This document shows positions 8,542-19,500 of a stretch of 64,000 nucleotides of DNA, piece after piece. A program made the translations under genes and the position numbers. The first letter of the stretch is position 1. Each line of letters opens with the position of its first letter. The notes under the pieces are model-generated. The model was given only the letters and a program-made list of their open reading frames with translations. It did no database searches and was not told the DNA's origin. The DNA is from Xanthomonas indica (lineage in GTDB: Bacteria; Pseudomonadota; Gammaproteobacteria; Xanthomonadales; Xanthomonadaceae), in the NCBI RefSeq assembly GCF_040529045.1, contig NZ_CP131914.1, positions 62,001 to 126,000 of the forward strand, in the 5' to 3' direction.

Positions 8542-9378
8542 TCAGTGCATGGTATCCGGCACCACCGGCTCCGGCAGGCGCACCACCGCGTACTGCTTGC
8601 GGAACTCCATGGCGCCCAGCGCCGGCCAGGTCTCGGCGTAGCGGCGCAGGCAGGCCACGCCGTCGGGAAAGTCCTCGCCGTTGACCCGGCAATCGGCCGC
8701 GACCTCGCCGTCGGCATCGCGCGAGGCGAACAGGCGGATCCCGAGCATGCGCTGATCCCGCTGCAGCAGCGGCATCAAGGCATCCAGGCTGTTGGTGAAC
8801 AGGCAGCACGGGCAGAACGCGTGTTCGGTGTCGTCGCCCGCCGCGGCCCGGGCCGCGTCGCCGTTCATATGCGCCACCGGCCCCAGCACCACCGTGCGCC
8901 GCACCGCGGCCTGCGCCTCGGCCTTGACAGGAAATTCCATCTGCAAGGTCATGCAGCGGGCCTCGGCGGGAGCGCTCACCGCCTCCGACAGCGCCACCAG
9001 ATCGGTACGCGCCCAGGTGGTGAAGCCCGAGGCCAGACTCGCCTCGGTATCCTCGCCGATGGAATGCTGGAACTCGACGATCCCGTCGGGGAACAGGCTG
9101 CGGTGATGCACACGGATGCAGCTGGCCGTGCGCACGCCGCGACGCAGCTCGGCCAGGTCCACCAGTTCGGTGAGCAGGTGCAGCCCATTGCCGAGTACGA
9201 CGCCATCCTCGTGCAAGGTCGCCGCATGGCCCTCGCGCTGCAGCACCTGCAGCAACAGCTGCTGCAGTGCGTGGCCCGGTTGCGGGTCGGGCGCGGGCTC
9301 CGACCCTGGGGTATCGGAGGCAGGGTCGACCCCGCGGGGCGGGGTGCGGGACAACAGGCGTCGCAGTCGATCGATCAT
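8542..9378 (-). CDS. DUF6348-like hypothetical protein
   Basis: A 278-residue cytosolic protein without signal peptide. The central part has a regular mixed alpha/beta pattern with MTLQMEFPVKAEAQ and a CPCC motif (AFCPCCLFTNSLDAL) that could be redox-active or metal-binding. It resembles proteins annotated as DUF6348, family function unknown; this assignment is from memory and tentative. The ATG at 9378 has GGAGCAAGG directly upstream; a longer open frame has no comparable site. Confidence 0.6.
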   Translation of the reverse strand: MIDRLRRLLSRTPPRGVDPASDTPGSEPAPDPQPGHALQQLLLQVLQREGHAATLHEDGVVLGNGLHLLTELVDLAELRRGVRTASCIRVHHRSLFPDGIVEFQHSIGEDTEASLASGFTTWARTDLVALSEAVSAPAEARCMTLQMEFPVKAEAQAAVRRTVVLGPVAHMNGDAARAAAGDDTEHAFCPCCLFTNSLDALMPLLQRDQRMLGIRLFASRDADGEVAADCRVNGEDFPDGVACLRRYAETWPALGAMEFRKQYAVVRLPEPVVPDTMH

Positions 9379-9650
9379 CCTTGCTCCAAAGCGTCCAACG
9401 CGCCATCGGCCGCCGGAAGTATGCGCAGGCGCCCGCGGCGACGGCAACCGGAGACGCGACACGCCTTATCGCCAGCGACGGATCGCGGGCGGGCGCGATC
9501 GCATCGGCGGCCGTTGCACGCGTGCGCCGCCATCGATCGCAGGCACAGCAGCGCCATCGCATCGCCTCTCGCACCGGCCCTGCTGCACGCGCCGCACGCA
9601 GGCGGCACCCTCGCAGCGCGTCCTGCCGCGCGCCTGGCGCTGGCGCCTGC

Positions 9651-10385
9651 TCAGTCCTTGGCCGCCTCGCACAGCTTGCGGTTGAACCAAGTGGACTTGG
9701 CAATGGGCAGGTAGGCGTCCCAGTCGCTGGGCGGCAGCATGGTGCTCTGCTTTTCCAGTTCCGCCTGGAACGAGGCCTCGTCGTGGCTGCGGCCGGCCAT
9801 GGTGCCGTCCAGCGCCGCCAGGCACTCCTGCGGCCGACCCAGGCGCAGCAGGGTGATGGCACGGTCGTTGGCGAAGCGGTCGCGATCGAGCCAGTTGAGG
9901 AAACCGCCGCACTCGCCTTGGAACGCCAGCATGCCGGCCAGCGCCTTGTCATAGCGCTTGCCACGGTAGTCCTGCAGATACGCCTCGCGCCGCCGGCTGC
10001 TGGCCGCGGCGGTGCAGCCGGCCGGCAAGCGCAGGTAGTCGCCCTCGAAACTAGCGCGCATGCCGCAGTAGTCGCGACAGCTTTCCTGGGTCAACGCGGC
10101 CACGTCGAACCCGCCCGGCACCGGCTTGAAGGCGAGCTTGCAGGGCACGTCGCCGGCGTCGTTCACCTCCGCCTTGTCGCCCTGCAGCGTGCCCGACAGC
10201 GTGCACGTGTGGCCATTGGCGCCGACCGACAACAGGTCGAACTGGCGCACCCCGCCCTTCTCGGTGACCCGCATGCTGCCCCAGCCTTCCTTGGTGCTGT
10301 ATTCGCCGGGCGTGGGGCCGGCTGCCGCCGCGCCGAACGTCACCAGCCACACCAGCATCGCGCTCCATCCGTATCGCCGTACCAT
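9651..10385 (-). CDS. Secreted hypothetical protein
   Basis: A 244-residue protein with an N-terminal signal peptide (MLVWLVTFGAAAAGPTPG). The mature chain has an N-terminal part with scattered cysteines (HTCTLSG, SCRDYCGM, GCTAA) and a C-terminal helical part with a TPR-like look (DKALAGMLAFQGECGGFLNWLDRD, then ITLLRLGRPQECLAAL). No named family recognised. The start at 10385 excludes an arginine-rich out-of-family extension. Neighbours give no functional clue. Confidence 0.7.
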   Translation of the reverse strand: MVRRYGWSAMLVWLVTFGAAAAGPTPGEYSTKEGWGSMRVTEKGGVRQFDLLSVGANGHTCTLSGTLQGDKAEVNDAGDVPCKLAFKPVPGGFDVAALTQESCRDYCGMRASFEGDYLRLPAGCTAAASSRRREAYLQDYRGKRYDKALAGMLAFQGECGGFLNWLDRDRFANDRAITLLRLGRPQECLAALDGTMAGRSHDEASFQAELEKQSTMLPPSDWDAYLPIAKSTWFNRKLCEAAKD

Positions 10386-10737
10386 TACGTGTTCCTGCTT
10401 TCGATCAGAGCCGGCAAGTGTGCGCCATCGCCGCGGCGGCGAACCAGTGCCAATGTCGCATCCCTGCAGCGACGGCCTGTGCACGGCGGCCGCGCCGGTG
10501 ACATCGACCTGGCCAAGGCGCGGCGGTGTATCGCGCTGTGCACTTCATGGCGCAGTTGCACCAGGGCATGCGCTTGGCCACAACACGCGAAAAGAGTGGA
10601 CTGGAAACGTCCGACGGGCCTTGCGACAGACGCAACCCATCGCGGCAGCGCGCGCATCTGCGGGACTACGGGCGCGGGCGCAACGCGTTCCGCGCGCGGG
10701 CCAAGTATTTCCTTTCCTGCGCTTGCCGCCTTCCAGC
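10386..10737. other. Gap of 352 bases, no gene seen
   Basis: Lies between the secreted protein start and the end of the lysR gene. No repeat or convincing ORF; presumably holds the promoter of the gene ending at 9651. Confidence 0.4.
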
Positions 10738-11658
10738 TCAGCGCAGCGGCATCCGTGCGCGGAACTCGGTCAGCACCAGTCCACGCAGCCAGCGATGCGC
10801 GGCGTCGTGCTCCAGGCGCGGATGCCACAGCATTGACACAGTGATGGGCGCGGTCACCACCGGCAGCGCGAACGTATGCGCCGGCGCGCGCAGCGTGTCG
10901 GGCTGCGCCGCCATGAACGAGGCCGGCACCAGTGCGATCAGGTCCGAGTGGCGTGCCACCGCCAGCGCGGCGGAAAAACTGGGTACCACGGTCGCGACAT
11001 GACGCACCAGGCCCAGCTGCTGCAGCGCCGCGTCCACCGGCCCGTGCGCCCGCCCGCGCCGCGAGGCCACGACGTGGCCGAACGCCACGTAGCGCTGCGC
11101 GCTCACTTCTCCGTCGCGCGCCAGCGGATGAGCGCTGCGCACCGCGCCGACGAAGCGATCGCGAAACAGCCCCTGCACGCGCAGTTCCGGCCCCATCTCG
11201 CTCAGCACCCCGATTTCCAGATCGGCCAAGCCCTCGCGCAGCGGCGCCGCGATCTTCTGCGCCTTGGCCACGAACTGCAGGCGGACCTGCGGCGCCGACG
11301 CCGCCACTGCGGCCACCAGCATCGCCGCGAACGCCTCCACGAAAGCATCGTTGGCGCGCACGATGAAGGTGCGCTGCAGCGCCGCCAACTCCAGGGCGGC
11401 CGGCGCCGGGCGCAGCACGGCGCGTGCGGCCTCCACCGCGTCGCGGGCGCGCTCGCGCAGCTGCAAGGCATGCGGCGTCGCCACCATCGCGCCGCCCGCC
11501 CGCACCAGCAAGGCATCGCCGGTCGCCTCGCGCAGCCGGGTCAGCGTCCGGCTCATTGCCGACGCGCTCAGCCCGAGCCGCCGCGCAGCGCCGGCGACGC
11601 TGGCTTCCGCCAGCAAGGCGTCGAGGGCGATCAACAGATTCAGATCCGGTTCCGGCAT
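10738..11658 (-). CDS. LysR-family transcriptional regulator
   Basis: A 306-residue LysR-type regulator: the winged HTH (residues about 5-65, LLIALDALLAEASVAGAARRLGLSASAMSRTLTRLREATGD) is followed by a co-inducer domain of normal length. The start at 11658 (MPEPDLNLL) fits the family. It is divergent from a short-chain dehydrogenase gene across 156 bases, the classic arrangement in which LysR regulators control the divergent gene. Confidence 0.9.
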   Translation of the reverse strand: MPEPDLNLLIALDALLAEASVAGAARRLGLSASAMSRTLTRLREATGDALLVRAGGAMVATPHALQLRERARDAVEAARAVLRPAPAALELAALQRTFIVRANDAFVEAFAAMLVAAVAASAPQVRLQFVAKAQKIAAPLREGLADLEIGVLSEMGPELRVQGLFRDRFVGAVRSAHPLARDGEVSAQRYVAFGHVVASRRGRAHGPVDAALQQLGLVRHVATVVPSFSAALAVARHSDLIALVPASFMAAQPDTLRAPAHTFALPVVTAPITVSMLWHPRLEHDAAHRWLRGLVLTEFRARMPLR

Positions 11659-11814
11659 ATGCGCTTCCCGACAGTGGCGAATGGACACAGGCGTCCGACG
11701 CAAGGCGTCAATGCATCCGACGCGCGTTCCGCGGGGCGACACGCGCGCCTAGAGTGCGCAGACCGCCGGTGGGCCTCGCGTGCCGAGGCTGCGCCGGCCA
11801 CGAGGAGACCCACC

Positions 11815-12519
11815 ATGATCGACACCCCTGCACGCAAAACCGTCCTGCTGATCGGCGCCTCGCGCGGCCTGGGCCTGGCGATGGCCGAAGGCTACCTGAG
11901 ACGCGGCTGGCGCGTCATCGCCACCGAGCGCACCGGCACGCCCAGTGCGCTACACCGCCTGGCCAACGCACATCCGCAGGCGCTGCGCATCGAGTGCGTC
12001 GACATCACCGTTCCCTCGCAACTGGCCGCGCTGCGCGCACGCCTGGACGGCGAGACCCTGGACCTGCTGTTCGTCAACGCCGGCGTCAAGAACGACGACC
12101 GCGAGACCGTCGCCGATGTCGCCACCGACGAATTCGTCCGGATCATGGTCACCAATGCGCTGAGTCCGATGCGCGCCATCGAGACCTTGCGCGGCCTGGT
12201 GCGCGACACCGGCACCATCGGCGTGATGTCGTCCGGGCAAGGCAGCATCGCCAACAACAACAACGGCCAGTACGAGATCTACCGCAGCAGCAAGGCGGCG
12301 CTGAACATGCTGATGCGCAGCTTCGCCGCGCGCCATCGCGAGAGCACGCACACATTGTTGCTGATGGCGCCCGGCTGGGTGCGGACCGACATGGGCGGCC
12401 CGGAGGCGCGCCTGTCCATCGACGACAGCATCCCGCCCCTGCTCGACACCATCGACGCTGCGCACGGCCAGGGCGGCCTGCACTACCTGGATTACCTGGG
12501 CCGCGTGGTGCCGTGGTAA
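11815..12519 (+). CDS. Short-chain dehydrogenase/reductase
   Basis: A 234-residue Rossmann-fold oxidoreductase. The cofactor motif is GASRGLG (about residues 14-20) and the catalytic residues are Ser in VMSSGQGS and the YxxxK box YRSSK. The GVKNDDR segment occupies the NAG position of classical SDRs. The ATG at 11815 has GAGGAGA 7-9 bases upstream. It is divergent from the LysR regulator, which probably controls it. The substrate cannot be told from sequence. Confidence 0.88.
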   Translation: MIDTPARKTVLLIGASRGLGLAMAEGYLRRGWRVIATERTGTPSALHRLANAHPQALRIECVDITVPSQLAALRARLDGETLDLLFVNAGVKNDDRETVADVATDEFVRIMVTNALSPMRAIETLRGLVRDTGTIGVMSSGQGSIANNNNGQYEIYRSSKAALNMLMRSFAARHRESTHTLLLMAPGWVRTDMGGPEARLSIDDSIPPLLDTIDAAHGQGGLHYLDYLGRVVPW

Positions 12520-12562
12520 CCGGTCGCCGCAGGCCAGTGACGCGCCAGCGCGCGGCGCCCGC

Positions 12563-13801
12563 TCACGCCCCTTCGGCCTGTGCCATGGCCAGCGCTTCCT
12601 GCTCGGGCAGCGGCCGCGACAGGAAATAGCCCTGCACGAAATCGACGTCGAGCGCGCGCAGGGTCTCCAGTTCCTCGGCCGTCTCCACGCCCTCGGCCAC
12701 CACGTGCGAGCCGATCTCGTGCGCGAAGTTGGTCAGTCCCTTGGCCAGCGCGCGGCACTTGCGGTCGCTGTCGATGCAGTGGGTGATGCTCATGTCGAGC
12801 TTGATCACGTCCGGCTGCAGCCGCAGGATATGGCGCATGCTGGCGTAGCCGGCACCGGCGTCGTCCACCGCCAGGCGTGCGCCGCGCGCGCGCAGCGGCG
12901 ACAGCGCATCGGCCAGCTCCAGGTAGTTGCGCACGATGGCGTGCTCGGTGATCTCCAGGGTCAGGCGCGCGACGTCGATGTCGTCCCCGAGCAGCACCGC
13001 CAGCGCCTCGGACGTCAGCAGTTCCGGCGACAGGTTGAGATTAAGCCGGAACGTCGCGGGAAACTGGCGCAGATAGGCCAGCGTCTTGGCCACCACGTGC
13101 AGTTCCAGGCGCATGCCGACGCCGGCCAGCTCAGCCTGCTGGAACCACTTGTCGGGGCCACGCTGCGGGGCGATGTCGAAACGCGACAGGCACTCGAACC
13201 CATGCAGGCGCATGCCGTCCAGCGCGAACAACGGCTGGAACACGATGCGCGGCGCGCCCGCCGCCAAGGCGCCGTCGATCTCGTCGATCATCGCCTGCCG
13301 CTCCAGCTTGTGCGCCTCCACTTCGTGCAAGCGCAGGGCGAGAATCTCGGCGAATGCGCGCAACATGCCGATGTCGCGCTCGCCCAGGCCGTGCCTGGGC
13401 AGGAAGCTGAAACAGCACAGCGTGCCGTACACCCGGCCACCGACCTGGATCGGCACGCTCATGTGCGCGCCGATCGGGATCGAGAAGGTCGCCGGGATGC
13501 ATTGCGCGGCCGGCACCAGGGAAGTATCCGGAATGAGTTGCGGCAACTCGCCTCGCACCACGCCCATGCAGTAGCCGTCGGCCAACGGCAGGATCTGGCC
13601 TTCATGGATCGGGCACCCGGGCGGACCGTCCACGTGGTCGAGCACGCGATCGGTCGCGCGGAAGCGCGACAGGAACGCCACGTCCATGCCCAGGTGCTGG
13701 CGCACCACGCGCAGGCAGCGGCGCAGCTCGCGGTCGCTGATCTCGCCCGACAACAGCTCGAACAACGGATGAGATTCCGACGCACCCTCGCTCGACGACA
13801 T
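12563..13801 (-). CDS. GAF-EAL cyclic-di-GMP phosphodiesterase
   Basis: A 412-residue protein with an N-terminal GAF sensor domain (about 20-165) and a C-terminal EAL domain (about 175-405) that would hydrolyse c-di-GMP to pGpG. The EAL signature reads ECLSRF. The other catalytic positions are kept: NLNLSPE, LEITEH, VDDAGAGY (usual DDFGAGY), IKLDMS, VAEGVET and VQGYFLSRP. Activity is therefore likely though the Phe-to-Ala change in the DDFG loop is unusual. No GGDEF or membrane segment. Confidence 0.88.
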   Translation of the reverse strand: MSSSEGASESHPLFELLSGEISDRELRRCLRVVRQHLGMDVAFLSRFRATDRVLDHVDGPPGCPIHEGQILPLADGYCMGVVRGELPQLIPDTSLVPAAQCIPATFSIPIGAHMSVPIQVGGRVYGTLCCFSFLPRHGLGERDIGMLRAFAEILALRLHEVEAHKLERQAMIDEIDGALAAGAPRIVFQPLFALDGMRLHGFECLSRFDIAPQRGPDKWFQQAELAGVGMRLELHVVAKTLAYLRQFPATFRLNLNLSPELLTSEALAVLLGDDIDVARLTLEITEHAIVRNYLELADALSPLRARGARLAVDDAGAGYASMRHILRLQPDVIKLDMSITHCIDSDRKCRALAKGLTNFAHEIGSHVVAEGVETAEELETLRALDVDFVQGYFLSRPLPEQEALAMAQAEGA

Positions 13802-14185
13802 CCCGCTTCTCCCCCGAAAGCGTTGCGGCCCACGCGGCTCGCGCCGCGCACGGCGCCGAGCCGTGACCGACCTGATCGAGCAACGGGGAACCCCGGACGT
13901 TCCCCGCGCTATCCAGCGGGCGACACGTCCTTGTCGTTCGACTGTAAAGCGTGATGTACAGCAGCGAAAGCACCCGCGTGTTCAGGAAGCTAGCTGTCTA
14001 CGGCGGCGACCATACCGGCGAGGTCGCCGCCGCGAATTCAGCTACCGGGTGGATGACCGGCGGTGCCGGTCGGTCAAGCATCGTGGCCGACTGCAGTTCA
14101 ATGGGTGCAATGGTCGGTCCCGGTCGAGCGCTACCGACGCTGCGATCCGCTGGCGCACGTCAGCTTGCCCTACACGTCCGGCACA
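13802..14185. other. Gap of 384 bases, no gene seen
   Basis: Lies between the GAF-EAL gene start and the end of the broken CPBP protease gene. No repeat, RNA gene or supported ORF seen; base composition is somewhat lower in GC around 13950-14120. Confidence 0.4.
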
Positions 14186-14847
14186 TCAGGCGTAGACCAT
14201 CAATCCCAGCAGATCCAGCCCGGCGTGCGCCACGATCGCCGGCCACAGCCGCCCGGTGCGCGCGACCCACCAGCCCAGGATCAGCCCCACCACTATGATG
14301 CCGATGGTCCCGACCGGCCCCTGGTACAGATGGTACGACGCGCGGATCGCCACACTGACGTTCACCGCGAACACCGGGCTGTGCCGCCGCTCCAGCGCGC
14401 GGATCACGTAGGCGCAGACGAACACCTCTTCGAAGATCGGATTGAGCAGCGAGACCAGCACGACCACGCCGACCGACAGCGGCCCAGCCACCATCGCGTC
14501 CATCGACGGATTCACCTCGGCCGCCACGCTGTCGTTCAACAGATGCAACGGATAGGTCGCCACCAGGCAGGCGGCCAAAAGTGCCACGCCCAGTCCGGTG
14601 TCGCGCGCCTGCCACGGCAGCCCCAGCGCCTGTGGCGTCCAGCCGCGAAACCACAGCGTCGGCAGCAACAACGCCAACACCAGCAGTTCGTAGAACACCG
14701 TGCCCCATAGGCTCGCGTCTGAGAGCGAAGGCTCCCCACCGGCGCCAGCACCGCCAGCGCACTCCAATAGATCGGCAACCCGAACGCCACCGCTACGACC
14801 AGCAGCAACTCGCCCCAACCGCCTGACGGCTGCCCACGTCCCCGCAT
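14186..14847 (-). pseudogene. CPBP intramembrane protease gene with one frameshift
   Basis: The C-terminal two thirds encodes a CPBP (CAAX protease/bacteriocin-processing) family membrane protein: NPIFEEVFVCAYVIR (the EExxxR motif), a second motif RASYHLYQG and the C-terminal HAGLDLLGL. The matching N-terminus lies in a different frame: ATG at 14847 with AGGGGAG just upstream, then a membrane helix (ELLLVVAVAFGLPIYWSALAV). The frames join cleanly if one G is added to the G4 run at 14734-14737. The alternative start in the downstream frame gives an arginine/glycine-rich N-terminus without a helix. Either a real pseudogene or a homopolymer sequencing error. Confidence 0.75.
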
Positions 14848-15023
14848 CCACACTCCCCTACCGTTCGCTGCGCCCAGGAAATGGCGTCGCCGCCGCTTTC
14901 CACCAGGGGCGCACCGTAACAGGGCGGCGTGACCGGGAACATCGGTGGTCGAATACCGACGGCATGCAGCTCCCCGCAGCGAGGCGCTGCGCACGCCTCG
15001 CCCGCACGTCCGATCCGGTCGCG

Positions 15024-16352
15024 TTAGTACAACGAGTCGCGGGTGCGCTGCGGCAATTCCCGGTCGTAGGCGTCGGCGTCGAATGCGCCATCGGCCAGAT
15101 GCGCGTGCATGGTGCCAGGGCTGGGCAGGCGATCGCGCGGCAGGTGCCGCGCCGGATCCCACAGCTGCGACCGCACGATCGCCCTGGCGCAGTGGAAGTA
15201 CACCGCCTCGATGTGTACCACGATCACGCTGCGCGGCAAGCGCTCGCCGACCGCGAACCGTGCCAGCAGCTCCGGATCGACGCGGATCTCGGCGCGGCCG
15301 TTCACCCGCAAGGTTTCGCCGATGCCGGGAATCAGGAACAACAGCGACAGGCGCGGGTCCTGCAGCAGATTGCGCAGCGTATCGACGCGGTTGTTGCCCG
15401 GCCGATCCGGCAGCGCCAGCGTGCGCGCATCCAGCACCTGCACGAATCCCGGCGCGTCGCCGCGCGGCGAGCAGTCCAGTCCTTCATCGCCGGCCGAGGC
15501 CAGCACCACGAACGGCGACGCGTGCACGAACGCCTGATAGTCGGCGTTCAACTGGTCGATTTGTTTGCGTAGCGCGCGCTCGACGGGTTGGCCGTACAGG
15601 GCTTCGAGGGAGTCGAGGCTGGTGATGCGATGCGCGGTGTACCCCGCCGGCGAGGTAGGCAATGCCGTCTCGGTCGGCACGTCCGCCTTGGCAGCGCCAA
15701 CATTGGCGAGCGCAGCGGCGAGCACGCTTTCGTAAAGGTGCAGACGCAGACGGAAATGCGCACCCAGCCAGCTGATCATCCACAAGATGGCAGCGAATAG
15801 CGCCAGAATCGAAAGCCACGCGGGCAAGGCCAGCAGATCGCGCCAATTGCGCAGGACGACGAACAACGACAGGCATAGCGGCAGCAAGCCCAGCTTGTCC
15901 ATGCCGCCAACTAACAGACCAAGTTTAGAGACCAGACGTTCCTGCGCCATTTTGGCGTAACGCAACTGGTCCTCCAGCACGTCGCGCGGATAGGCAAGCA
16001 ACCACTGCGACACCCGACGCAGTTGAGCCACATCGTGATCGAACTGCTCGACGAACTGCTGACGCGAATTGACGAATTCGTAAATGACCAACCAAACCGT
16101 ACGTAGCAAATAGGGGAAAAAAGCCAACGTGAGGACCAACCCAACCCGCGACAGGGTCACCATCCATAGCTGCGGTGCAAACCAGAGCAATAGCAGCGAC
16201 GGCAGCAAGCCGATGACGATTCCCGCCCATCCCACCGTATTGAGCACCCGCACCCAGCGCGGCGAGGACAAGGCAGACACTGGCCCTTCCGGCATCGCCT
16301 CGATCTTCTGCTCCAACAGCGCGAACGTCAGAGATGGCTTGGTGGCATCCAT
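15024..16352 (-). CDS. Membrane protein fused to PPOX-type flavoprotein
   Basis: A 442-residue two-part protein. Residues 1-235 are a membrane region with about four helices (near 37-60, 64-92, 143-167, 175-198) and a helical loop. Residues 241-442 are a complete pyridoxamine-phosphate-oxidase-like (MSMEG_1061-type) FMN domain: HRITSLDSLEALYG, SPRGDAPGFVQVLD, LPDRPGNNRVDTLRNLL, LLFLIPGIGETLRVNGRA. Such flavoproteins are normally free-standing (about 200 residues). No start codon exists at the junction, and the ATG at 16352 has an excellent GAAGGAGGT site, so the fusion is the expressed form. The membrane half is lower in GC than the PPOX half. Divergent from the RHS gene. Confidence 0.85.
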   Translation of the reverse strand: MDATKPSLTFALLEQKIEAMPEGPVSALSSPRWVRVLNTVGWAGIVIGLLPSLLLLWFAPQLWMVTLSRVGLVLTLAFFPYLLRTVWLVIYEFVNSRQQFVEQFDHDVAQLRRVSQWLLAYPRDVLEDQLRYAKMAQERLVSKLGLLVGGMDKLGLLPLCLSLFVVLRNWRDLLALPAWLSILALFAAILWMISWLGAHFRLRLHLYESVLAAALANVGAAKADVPTETALPTSPAGYTAHRITSLDSLEALYGQPVERALRKQIDQLNADYQAFVHASPFVVLASAGDEGLDCSPRGDAPGFVQVLDARTLALPDRPGNNRVDTLRNLLQDPRLSLLFLIPGIGETLRVNGRAEIRVDPELLARFAVGERLPRSVIVVHIEAVYFHCARAIVRSQLWDPARHLPRDRLPSPGTMHAHLADGAFDADAYDRELPQRTRDSLY

Positions 16353-16597
16353 GGCGGCGACCTCCTTCGGCCAGGCTAGAAGAGCCGGCTCCGGCGGCAT
16401 GATCGCACTGCTGCAAGGTGTTGCGACCAGATCGGTAAAGGACTGTTTGGCTCTGTCCTTCAGGCGAGGACCCCGCAGACGAAAAGCCAACGTCTGTCTC
16501 AGAATTTGCAACAAGGACCGGTAAGATTGGCGCCGCCAAGGAGCCGCACGTTGCGGCTGCGGGCCCCACAACTCAATCGATGCTCAAGGACGAAGCT

Positions 16598-19500
16598 ATG
16601 CCGAACCCCCACGTTCGTGCCGCCCGCCGTTTCGGCGGTGCCTGCCTGTTGCTGCTTACCGGCGCGCTGGCGGCCTTCCCCAGTGTGGCGGTCACCCCGA
16701 AGCGGCAGTATGGGCCGCCGTATGTCGGGGATTCCAGCAATGGGTCGCAATCGTTTGCCACCGTGAACGAGGCGGTGCAGTTCGTCATCGATGGCGCCAT
16801 GCGGGTGTGCCAATCCAATGGCTGCGAAAAACCGCCCGTCTTTACCGTGTCCTACAACGACGGCTTCTCGGCCGCGAGCGTGTATTCCAACGGGCATTGG
16901 TGGGGCGATGTCTACGCCAACGACAAGATTGTGGGCGAAGGCCAGCCGGTCAAGAACACGGGTAGTTGCAACACCGGGTGCACCGGCGGGCTGGGCCAGG
17001 CCGGCGACAACACCGGCCCGCATGGCAGCAGCGGCAACGCAGCGCTGAAGCAGGGTGGGGTGCATCGGGGAACTGCCTTCGAAGGCGACCCGATCAACAC
17101 GTCCACCGGCAACATGTTCCGCCAGGACACCGACTACGACTCGCCGACCTGGCTGACCCTGCGCCGTTTCTACAACAGCAAGACCTTCGTGACCGCGGTG
17201 ACGCTGGGCAAGCAGTGGCGCCACTCCTTCGAGCGTCGACTGGATCTGATGCTGTCGGGCGTCGCCAATGGCGGCAGCTTTATCGATGTCCAACGGCCTG
17301 ACGGTGTGGTGGAACGGTTTCGTCCCAGCAACGGCGCGTGGGCGCCGGATCCGGACATCGCCGATACCTTGACCGAGCGCCGCGACAGCGCCGGCGTGTT
17401 GCTCGGCTACTCCCTGGCGGTCGCGGCGACCCAGCAGACCGAGCTCTACGACACCGCCGGCCTGCTGCGCTCGGTGTTCGATCGCATGGGGCAGACGGTG
17501 CTAACCCTGGACTACAGCGACCTGCCGCCAGTCGCCGGCACCAAGCCGCCGCCGAACCTGCTGCAGCGGGTCACCGATGCTGGTGGCAGGTCCCTGAGCT
17601 TCGCCTACGACAGCAACAACCGCTTGGCCACCGTCACCTTGCCCGACGGCGGCGCGCTGACCTACGGCTACGACAGCATCGGCAACCTGACCTCCGTGCA
17701 GTATCCGGACGGCAAGACGCGCCAATACGTCTACAACGAGGCCTCGCTCACCTCCAACAAGAGTCAGCCGACGGCGCTGACCGGCGTCATCGACGAGAAA
17801 GGCGTGCGCTTCGAAACCACGCGCTATGCCAGCAGTGGCGATGCGATTGCGTCGAGCTTCGCCGGCAATGTCGATGCCATCTCGGTCGAGTATTCGGCCT
17901 CCACCTCCAACTGGGCCACCCCGGCTGCAGTCACCTCGCCGCTGGGATTCAGGACCTTTTTGACCTACACGGACACCGGCTACGGCTCGCTCAAGCCGAC
18001 CGGCGCCAGCGTCCCGTGCGGTGAACAATGCAATCAGCCCTGGAAGGCGCTGACCTACGACGACAACGGGTATCCGGCGTCGAGGACCGACTTCAAAGGC
18101 ACGGTCACCAAGACCACCTACACGGCCAGCGGCCTGTTGACCCAGCAGATCGATGCGTCAGGGACTGCGCAGCAGCGAACGATGAACATCACCTGGAACA
18201 CCGGCCTGCGCGTGCCGCTGACGCGCACGGTGCTCGATGCGGCCGGCGCCACGGCCGCCAAGACGATGTGGGCTTACAACGCCCGCGGTCAGCAGACGGC
18301 ACGTTGCGAGGTTGATCCGGCCGTATCCACCACCATGAGCTACAACTGCGGTAGCACTGCCAGCGCCCCGACTGGGGTTCGTCAGTGGCTGACCAGCTAC
18401 TGCGACACCGTGGACGGCACGCAGTGCCCGCAAATCGGCCTGGTGCTGAGCCAGGACGGCCCGCGCACCGATGTGGCGGACACCATCACCTATCGCTACT
18501 ACCTGACCACCGACGAATCCGGCTGCACCACTATCGGCGGCGCCTGCCACCGCGCGGGGGATCTGTATCAGGTCATCGATGCGCTGGGCCGGGCCACCAC
18601 CTATGTGGCCTACGACCGAAATGGGCGCCCGACGCGCACCCAGGATGCCAACGGCCTGATCCGGGACCTGACCTACACGCCGCGCGGCTGGGCGGACTCG
18701 AGCACGCTTCGCGCGAACGCGGATGGCACGCCGTCCGACCAGGACCAGACGACGGTCGTGGCCTACGATGAAGTAGGGAATGTCAAAAAGGTGACCGACC
18801 CCGACGGCACGTTCGTCACCTACAGTTACGACGCTGCGCATCGCTTGACCGACGTGACCGATGGCGCCGGCAACACCATCCATTACACGCTGGATGCGTC
18901 GGGCAACCGGGCCAAGGAAGACATCAAGGACGCGTCGGGCACCCTCACGCACACGCTGTCGCGGATCTACAACCGAATTGGCCAGTTGGCGACGCAAGCC
19001 ACGGCCGAAGCCGATCCGACCGACTTCAGCTACGACGACAACGGCAACGTGCAACTGGTCACCGACGCGCTCAAGCACAAGACCCAGGCCGACTACGATC
19101 CGCTCAACCGGGTCAAGCAGACCACGCAAGACGTGGGCGGCATCGCCGCCAAGACCCAGTTCGACTACGACGCGCTGGACCGCATCGCCAAGGTCACCGA
19201 TCCCAAGGGCCTGGCGACGGTCTACCAATACAACGGCCTGGGCGACCTGCTGAAGCTGACCAGCCCCGACACGGGCGTAACCAGCTATACCTACAACAGC
19301 GCCGGCGACCCAGTCACGCAGACCGATGCGCGCGGCACCAAGACCAACTACATCTACGATGCGCTGGGGCGCCTGACCAAGACCACCTATGCCGACAAGG
19401 CGCTGATCGCCACCTACACCTACGATGCCAGCCAGAACGTGTGCGCGGCTGGGGAAACCTTCGCGCTGGGCCGCTTGAGCAGGCTGCAGGACGGCAGCGG

